Shown piece after piece: positions 57,954 through 64,000 of a stretch of DNA of 64,000 bases; position 1 is the first letter of the stretch, and each line of letters opens with the position of its first letter. The DNA comes from Colocasia esculenta (taxonomy: Eukaryota; Streptophyta; Magnoliopsida; Alismatales; Araceae). A program made the position numbers and the translations under genes. Where the stretch lies: positions 99,733,698-99,797,697 of the forward strand of contig CM024758.1 of the NCBI GenBank assembly GCA_014218235.1, written 5' to 3'. The notes under the pieces were generated by a model. It was not told the origin of the DNA. It saw nothing but the letters and a program-made list of their open reading frames with translations, and did not search any database.

Positions 57954-58032
57954 GTAGGTTCTTTACCTTATTTCGAGTATATCTTCTCCTCCTTTGAAGG
58001 TTTTCTAAGTCTCCATTTCGTCTATTGTCTAG
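57954..58032 (+). promoter_or_regulatory. Candidate intron directly before the env-like ATG
   Basis: The donor AAG|GTAGGTTC and the acceptor, a pyrimidine-rich stretch followed by TTGTCTAG, abut the ATG at 58033 without a gap. It is 79 bases. A spliced subgenomic RNA for the third ORF would fit, but only one end of a long intron (the acceptor) may be used in the real transcript. Confidence 0.45.
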
Positions 58033-59726
58033 ATGGCATCTCCTAGGGCTCAAGTTTCGTCCAACTCACTTCTGACCAACTCCAGAGACTAGCCAAGATC
58101 CCCATCTGTTCTGGAAAGTCGGTTGAGTTCTCCCACCTGAGTGGAAACCTAGCTTGGGTAGAAGAGACCCTCTCTGCAATGGATGGACCAAGCTTTGTCA
58201 GATTTCTGAACCGTTTGTGGCCAGTGCAGTCAGGTCATTTTATGCTTCCCTGAAAGTTTCGACTGGTAACACTGTAGTGGGCTATGTTAAAGGAACCCAA
58301 ATCACTATCTCTGAAGAATATCTAGTGGAGCTTTTGGATTGTCCCAACTCCGGCCACTGCCTTAGTGAGTTTATCCCCTTAGAGAAGCAAAAGTTGGGGA
58401 TTATTGGGAGTCTGGGGACTTTGTGCAAAGGAGGTTTGCAAGTAAATGAACTATCAGCAGAGAAGAGGCTAATCCACTCCATCATCTCCAATATCATTAC
58501 CCTTAGAGCAGGAACCCATTCCTCAATCACAGCTAGAGATGGGAACCTTCTCTTTTGGGCCATTCAGAGGCATAGAGTCAACCTCTCAGCAGTTATCTTG
58601 GAGAGAATGATAGCAGCAAAAGACTTACAAGAATCTCTCCCTTATGGATCCTTGCTTACCATGATCTTTAAGAAGCTCTTTGTGGATCTGTCTGGAGATG
58701 TGCCTATGAGCACCAAGGAGAAGATTGGGCTCATTACTCTCAGAAGGAGTCACTACTCCTTGGTTGGAAAGAAGCAGAACTTATGGTATAAGGACTCAGT
58801 CCCGGAGTGTGAGCATGAAGTTTAGCCAGATGAGCCCCTAGTCTCTTTGCTCACCCAAGATATTCCTGCTTCAAGTATTCAAATTAAAGCCCCACCAGTT
58901 CCAGCAATCCCAGATGTTTTTGTTCAGCCTCCTGAACCCATTGTAGAGCAAGTTGCTCAACCAGTTATCCCTCCTGAAGTACCATCTGAAGATGCTCAGC
59001 TTCCTGCCTCCTCCTCTCTTCCTGAGCAAGATGCTCCCTCTGAGACTGTACATGAAGTCTTAAGAGATCTCAGAGGTAAAGGGATTTTATCTGAAGATGT
59101 TCCTATGGAACACATTTTTGAAGAGAGAGAGCCCTTGTAGGAGCTGTTTTCTATAGAGGCACCTTTGCTGATACCCTCTATAACAGATTCCTCCGGATTT
59201 CTACAAGGTTCAAGATCAAGTACAAGTCCAAGCTCAGTTTTCAGAGGTTCATCCTTCTTCACATACCCAAATTTCAGAAGAACCTTCTTGATCTCCAATT
59301 ATGTTTTGCTGAGTCTGAACGATTCACTCCTGATCAATGGGAGAAAGCTTATCCAGATCATCATGCTCAGTGCCAGAAAATGAAACTCACTCTAAATGAG
59401 TATCACTCCAAGAGCCTCCTAGACCTGAAAAAGCACATAGGCCTCAAATGGGCACACAGATATTTGTACTACTATCAGGCCAAGGATGCAGCTCTCTCGA
59501 TTGGTCTCCACTGGAACATCACTCTCCATGAGTTTCTCTCACTGGCAGCTACTAAGAAGTTCACTCCCCTTCAGATCAAATGTATCTTGGATCCAGACAA
59601 GGCTAACCTCAAGCGCGCTTTTTACAGAAGACGCCACATCAAGTCTCTGAAGAAATTGCCTTTCACCAGTCCAACCTACAATGTGGACTCTGCAAAGTTT
59701 GACCACACTTTCCCATCAATGAGCTG
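58033..59726 (+). pseudogene. Env-like third ORF of Copia-F (broken)
   Basis: The start MASPRAQVSSN is followed by text in shifted frames that matches the usual beginning of Sirevirus third ORFs (LAKIPICSGKSVEFSHLSG, TLSAMDGPSFVRFLNRLWP). The main block 58154-58825 carries EPFVASAVRSFYASL, GYVKGTQITISEEYLVELLDCP and RDGNLLFWAIQRHRVNLSAVIL, typical of the 'putative plant transposon protein' domain. After stops at 58823 and 59138 a Pro/Glu-rich linker follows. The final block in another frame (59380-59726) reads LNEYHSKSLLDLKKHIGLKWAHRYLY. I do not see a clear signal peptide or membrane segment. The name env-like is by position and family; its role in plants is not established. Confidence 0.8.
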
Positions 59727-60060
59727 AAGCTTTGGAACCTTATTGATCCATTCCTGGCTAAGATTCCCCTGCTCTCTATCTCCCCAGCTCTACAAGAACT
59801 TAAAAATATGTCTTGCTTATCCTTTTTTCTGTAATTTGCTTCAATGTTTGCTTCAGACACTTCTTTCTTTTTCTGCATGAATGAAGTTACTGCTCTTTAT
59901 CCTTTTTTTACATTGTCTGATTGCTATCCTTTATGTTAATGCCACAAAGGGGGAGAAAAAAAAAGGTAGCTACTCAGTCTCTTAGCCATCTCAAAATATA
60001 GCAGAAATTTATATGATATATCAGGCTATCAGCTACCATTTAAAGATTTTTTTGTCATTA
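59727..60060. other. Copia-F 3' untranslated stretch
   Basis: This is T-rich non-coding sequence between the env-like ORF and the 3' LTR. It contains a first purine tract at 59945-59958 (AAAGGGGGAGAAAAAA). Confidence 0.7.
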
Positions 60061-60061
60061 A

Positions 60062-60076
60062 CAAAAAGGGGGAGAA
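60062..60076 (+). promoter_or_regulatory. Copia-F polypurine tract at the 3' LTR
   Basis: AAAAAGGGGGAGAAT lies directly before the LTR start at 60078. A second tract with the same core AAAGGGGGAG lies 120 bases upstream (59945). Multiple polypurine tracts are known in Sireviruses. Confidence 0.9.
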
Positions 60077-60077
60077 T

Positions 60078-62044
60078 TGTTGAGCAACTACCCCTAAGTC
60101 TTTAAATAATAATGATTTTGCTATGACAAATCTTTAAATATATATTTTTCCTCTAAAAAAATCCCTAAATATGTATTTTCTATAATATAGATATATCACA
60201 AAAATTTCTAGACAGATTCAATGCCCAAAATTTTCTAAGGCACAGACTATCTCTATAGCCTACTAAATTCGAATGATGTATTCGACTAATTCAACTCATT
60301 CAGAAGCTCAGTCACAAGTCTTGAAAATCTTTCTAAGTCCACAACGTTACACTGTATTCGACTCATGACTTCGACTCATACAGTCGAATGTCTTTTACAC
60401 TGTATTCGACTCATGACTTCGGCTCATACAGTCGAATATCTTTTACACTGTATTCGACTCATGACTTCGACTCACAGTTAAAACATCATTCGACTCACCA
60501 CCTCGACTCAGTCTTACACTACATTCGACTGATGGTTGCTCTATTGTAGTCGATTTACATAGTTCCTACTGTAGTCAAATCATGCTTACTTCCAAGTCGA
60601 ATTTCCTATTCTACTGCATTTGACTACACTGTTAGGTGTGTACTTGTACCTTTGTCAGTTCTATCTGTCAGGAATTATTTCTATTAGTTCCTTGCTGAAT
60701 CTTAAACTTCTTAAGTATAAAATCAGTGAAAAATTTCATGATCATTATTTTAATATATTTCTTCTGATGAAATTCAGTACATTAGAATTTATGCAAAATA
60801 TTCTTTGCATTTTATTTCTAGTCTTACAGTCTTAGTGTCCTTTGCCTCAGTCTATATCTTCTAAGAGACACAAAGCATTTATGTAAGTTTCAGACGCATG
60901 GCTTCTAACCATCTCACCTACCACTGACAGACCCATACTTTACCTTTTTGTCTGTCTGCTTAAATGACTAAGAATACTAGGTTCCATACTGTTTGTTGTA
61001 CTCCACTGACCCTCCTACCACAAAGGTATGGAGATGCTTTTGTCTTGTTTTGTCCTTGCTAAACAGGCATTTATTGGAGCACATGTCTGGCATGGGTTGC
61101 TCATCTCAAGACGTTAAATAGCTTATCTTCTAGCTATAGCAACTGCTCCTATTTCTGAAGACCTTGGAAAGAGACCAAAATTCATGGCCCTTCGGATAAA
61201 ACTTCCAAGATCCAAAGGATACCCAAGACTATCTCCAAACGACTAAGAACACAACAGCCATCTTTCTCCAACGGCTATCTACTCCAACGGCTAGTTTTTG
61301 AAGACTATAAAAAATGAAGAAAGCTCTTGAAGAAATAACAACAAGGCATAGTGTTCAAGACAATTTCTTGAAAGCTCATCTTGCGTTCTTCAAGCTCTCT
61401 CAAAGCCTTCCTGCTCAAGTTCTTATTTGAGAGAATCTCTTCAGAAATTCCTGTTCTGAAGATCTGTCTTTCGGGTGGCAACTGTTATTGCTTTTATTTC
61501 AAAGTCCACCCAAGTAGCTTCAGCTAGGATTTAGATTGAACTCCTTATCTTTCAATCCTGCTGGAAAGTGTGTGTTCTGTGCTCATTCTTGAGGCAAACA
61601 CACAAGAGTTTCTTCCTTCATTTCTGTTGTAATTCTGCAGAAACTTGATTCTGCATTGCCCCTCTTGTGAAGGGAAGGCCTTTGGTATAAGGCAGTCTTG
61701 TTTACCCCTGTTTTAGGGAAGACTTGCTTTGGAGCAAGTGGGTGTTGTAATTCCTCTCAAGGGTGAGAGAAGGCCAAGTTGATTGGCAGTTTAGTGAAAT
61801 CTCAAGTGGTTGGCTTGAGGACTGGATGTAGGACTTCCATGTGGAAGGGCCGAACCAGGATAAATCTCTTGTGCAATTTCTGTGTGATTGTTTTCCGCCA
61901 AGTTCACACTTGAATCACACACACCACACCAAGTACTAACACATCTACTTAGTGTTGTGTTTTCAGAAGAATTTTGAAAAGTTAGAAAGTCCTATTCACC
62001 TCCCCCCCCCTCTAGGACTGTGAATCTGCCATTTCGATCCAACA
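60078..62044 (+). mobile_element. Copia-F 3' LTR
   Basis: TGTTGAGCAAC to GATCCAACA, 1967 bases, nearly identical to the 5' LTR except for one missing 48-base unit, one 17-base deletion (near 61290) and scattered substitutions. The minisatellite is at 60350-60620 and the TATA box at 61304-61313. Confidence 0.96.
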
Positions 62045-62049
62045 GCTCA
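62045..62049. other. Target-site duplication GCTCA, right copy
   Basis: This is identical to 50555-50559. The sequence before the left copy and after the right copy joins exactly as in the uninterrupted LTR at 34186-34200. Confidence 0.95.
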
Positions 62050-62468
62050 AGTGTGAAGAAACACACTTGCACACTTGGCAATCCATGTGTTTATGCTCCA
62101 ACAATGAGGGGAGGCCAGGTAGGATTTTACTGGGTCAATGGGGTGCCAAGGTGGCCCATATACCCGTTGGGAACAGCTATATGCATTGCATGGCCGAGAG
62201 AATGGTGCTAGTGGGATGGAATCTCGGGCAGTTGCGCAGACAAGGTAAAACCAGGTTAACGTCAAACGATGATGCCGCCAACCCCATGCAGGCATCAACA
62301 TAGGTGGACGCCAACTAGAGTCGGTGTCCAGGGGGATTTCCGCCAACATGCAGTCAGCGGCAGTCGATGCTGCCGTCTACATGAGATCCGAGGCAAGTCA
62401 ACAAATGGTCAAACGGGCCTTATTGGGCCATGAAACCACGCGGGGATGGGCCAAATCTCGCGTCTACA
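62050..62468 (-). mobile_element. Tat-1 5' LTR, distal (U3) part
   Basis: This corresponds to 34196-34619 of the 3' LTR and ends GCGTCTACA, followed by the target duplication TACAT (62469-62473). It holds GACGTC, GCCGCC and GGACGCC words (62260-62375), as does 34410-34550. Copia-F separates it from the TATA box of the same LTR. Confidence 0.95.
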
Positions 62469-62473
62469 TACAT

Positions 62474-62645
62474 CATATACAAAATTAGCTAATTACTTAT
62501 GTTCATGAAAGATAATTTATATACACGCATAAGAACATGAACAATTTAATAATTATAGTACGCAAAGTTTAATACATGCACTATATTTACGACAAATGAA
62601 TATCACATGCATAATATAAAATGATAGAAAATTCGGGGTTTCACA
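62474..62645 (-). mobile_element. LTR-B, U3 end (continuation of 28975-33371)
   Basis: This is AT-rich sequence continuing from 33371 after removal of Tat-1 and one TACAT. It ends ATTCGGGGTTTCACA. Read in reverse, TGTGAAACCCCG follows a G-rich polypurine tract. Confidence 0.7.
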
Positions 62646-62926
62646 CTCTCCCCCCCAGAAAAAGATCTTCGTCCTCGAAGATCGCATCGCGTACCTGTGG
62701 TGACGTCGTCTAAGCCATCTCCGGAAATAGAATGTAATCCTTATGCTCCTCAGTTGGTGTTGCAACCTCTGTCATTGCAGTTACTATGTTATCTCGTGGA
62801 ACGAGCTCTTTTAGATTCGGACACTCTTTAATCTGATGATCCTTGCTGCCACACTTTAGACATCTTCCTTCCTTTAACCAGCATACATTTCCGTCGTGAT
62901 GTTTGCCACATCGCTCGCACTTGGGT
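62646..62926 (-). pseudogene. Gypsy remnant: gag zinc knuckles joined to a pol-like tail and polypurine tract
   Basis: On the reverse strand (62925 to about 62790) two adjacent zinc-knuckle motifs can be read: CERCGKHHDGNVC and CLKCGSKDHQIKEC. These are typical of Del/Tekay-like gag. After about 35 more codons and a stop comes FEDEDLFLGG (about 62680-62650), the closing phrase of such polyproteins, and then a G-rich polypurine tract. Almost all of pol is missing. This is either a deletion derivative or a gag-only non-autonomous element. The side at 62927 meets an LTR start without a primer site. Confidence 0.65.
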
Positions 62927-64000
62927 TGTAGCGACCCTCATTATACCGGTACGGTTATACCAACCCACGTCGGTATAGCGAGCGTTGCCACAGTGGGACA
63001 TTTACCCAAACAATACGAACAGCTGAGATACACGCGAATATACGAACAGAGTAGCGGAAGTAAAAGAACCACTGTCTTCATTCATTCATCATCCACATTT
63101 AAACATACATGATTGATCACAATTAAGAACTAAAAGTCCACATAATTTCTTGCTGAAAATTTAAAACACAATGTCCACACTTATACAACTTTCTCATAAT
63201 AGTTCTAGTACAATGTCACGTTTAAATACTATCAAAACACAAAAGGGTACAACTGCTCCAACAGTCTAATCTCCGCGCTTGGAGTCCGTCTCCACCGTCT
63301 CCTCCAACGGTGCCACGTCACCAACTACACCTGTACGCCGAAGCAAGTAGTGAGTCTTAAAGACTCAGCAAGCAACACTACTCATAACATGCGTGTATAA
63401 GTCATAGTGGTTACATGCACATTCACAATTTCAACATATGGCATGTTAGTCATTTGAAAGGTCTACAATTTAATACATGGATAATACTTTCAGGATGCTA
63501 AGAATAAAACTTCCTATCACATGCTCTCTACTCAATTTACCCGTGAAACTTTGCCTTTAAGGAACTAAGACATGAGAGCTACCACATGAACATTGTGCAT
63601 ATATGAAGGGAAAACACAACTAGCATGTATTTTACATATTCTTAAGCACATACATAGACATTTTCACATGCTTTAAGTTGCTGGTTTCACATGGTTTAAT
63701 GGTTGTAAATCTACACATGAGAACTACAATGTTGTTTAGAACATACCATGTGAACAAACTATCATGCTATTTGTACACGTGTCATCAATTATCCCTAACA
63801 TGGATTCTAGACGTTTTCGCACATATAAACATAATGATAACAACATGAAATTACTGATTTCACATGGTTTTAGATTTGTCTCACATGGATTTCAATGTCA
63901 CATTTTCACAGTTTTAGTTTCACATTTTCTTTACACAAGTTTCCAATTCACATGGTTGCACTTTGCACATACACATTTCACATTGTTCACTTACACATTG
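62927..64000 (-). mobile_element. LTR-B copy 2 (start only, open at right edge)
   Basis: It starts TGTAGCGACCCTC and follows 28975 onwards: TACCGGTACGGTTATACCAA, CGGTATAGCGAGCG, later GAGTCTTAAAGACTCAGCAAG. It then runs AT-rich and non-coding to the window edge. Strand is inferred from the first copy. Confidence 0.7.

Larger units (their letters stand above)
50560..62044 (+). mobile_element. Copia-F: full-length Sirevirus-type Copia retrotransposon (target duplication GCTCA)
   Basis: The element of 11485 bases has nearly identical LTRs of 2032 and 1967 bases. GCTCA flanks both sides (50555-50559 and 62045-62049). The uninterrupted target is seen at 34186-34200. Order: 5' LTR, initiator-Met primer site, gag with two zinc knuckles, protease, integrase, RT, RNase H, spacer, env-like ORF, two polypurine tracts and 3' LTR. 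An env-like third ORF and repeated polypurine tracts are Sirevirus hallmarks. The insertion is recent, judged by the LTRs, yet gag, protease-integrase and env-like parts hold frameshifts and stops. Confidence 0.96.
33372..62468 (-). mobile_element. Tat-1: Tat-like Ty3/Gypsy retrotransposon with antisense cargo genes (target duplication TACAT)
   Basis: This is a reverse-strand element bounded by LTRs starting TGTCGATGCTC / TGTTGACGCTC and ending GCGTCTACA. TACAT lies at 33367-33371 and 62469-62473. Without the nested Copia-F it is about 17.6 kb. Sense order: 5' LTR, primer site, leader, gag, protease, reverse transcriptase, RNase H, second RNase H, integrase, then a 7 kb segment with two genes on the opposite strand, polypurine tract and 3' LTR. 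Gypsy domain order plus a second RNase H domain is characteristic of the Tat/Ogre group, in which additional and antisense ORFs near the 3' LTR have been reported. gag-pol has several frameshifts. Confidence 0.93.

Overview
This window is repeat-rich chromosomal DNA of a flowering plant. I see no host gene, tRNA gene or rRNA gene. Almost all of it can be assigned to nested LTR retrotransposons. Their domain orders, methionine-initiator-tRNA primer sites (Copia) and Sirevirus, Tat-like and Del/Tekay-like features point to an angiosperm with a large genome. Some sequence resembles what I remember of monocot LTRs, but I cannot verify this and do not assign a species.

Layout, left to right. (1) 1-1795: the 3' part of a Ty3/Gypsy LTR (family A), open at the left edge. 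It is inserted in (2) a reverse-strand Ty1/Copia element of Sirevirus type ('Copia-R', 1796-9029: pol, gag, primer site, 5' LTR). (3) 9030-10020: the family A LTR into which Copia-R jumped. (4) 10.0-20.8 kb: the gag-protease part and long leader of a reverse-strand Tat-like Gypsy element ('Tat-2'). It is interrupted by a solo Gypsy LTR ('LTR-C', duplication GAAGG), and its 5' LTR is interrupted by the 3' LTR of a related element ('Tat-3'). (5) 20.8-28.97 kb: Tat-3 tail with a solo Sirevirus LTR (duplication ACAAG), then a forward LTR-like unit ('LTR-X') carrying a solo family A LTR (duplication GATAA). (6) 28975-33371 resuming at 62474-62645: a very long reverse LTR ('LTR-B'). (7) 33372-62468: a Tat-like element ('Tat-1', duplication TACAT), 17.6 kb without its own insert. 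(8) 50560-62044: a young full-length Sirevirus ('Copia-F', duplication GCTCA) inside the 5' LTR of Tat-1. (9) 62646-64000: a short Gypsy gag/pol remnant and the start of a second LTR-B copy.

The most interesting part is the interior of Tat-1. Between the end of pol and the 3' LTR it carries two spliced-looking genes on the strand opposite to gag-pol. One (35873-37248) encodes a DUF7745 / plant-mobile-domain-like protein from two exons. The other (37838-40494) encodes a plant mobile domain plus C-terminal coiled coil from seven exons, all joined in phase 0. Because the genomic RNA of the element is transcribed from the other strand, these introns would not be recognised in it, so an intron-bearing gene can survive retrotransposition only in this orientation. 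Both are broken only by nonsense point changes, whereas gag-pol of the same copy also has frameshifts.

A second theme is that the non-coding parts of nearly every element hold clusters of short, CpG-centred, often self-complementary words (GTGTCGACAC, ATCGAT, TCGACTT, TCGCGA, GACGTC). In the three Copia LTRs the cluster sits at the same place upstream of the TATA box but is built from different units. Boundaries supported by matching target-site duplications are firm. Family names rest on remembered motifs, not on searches.
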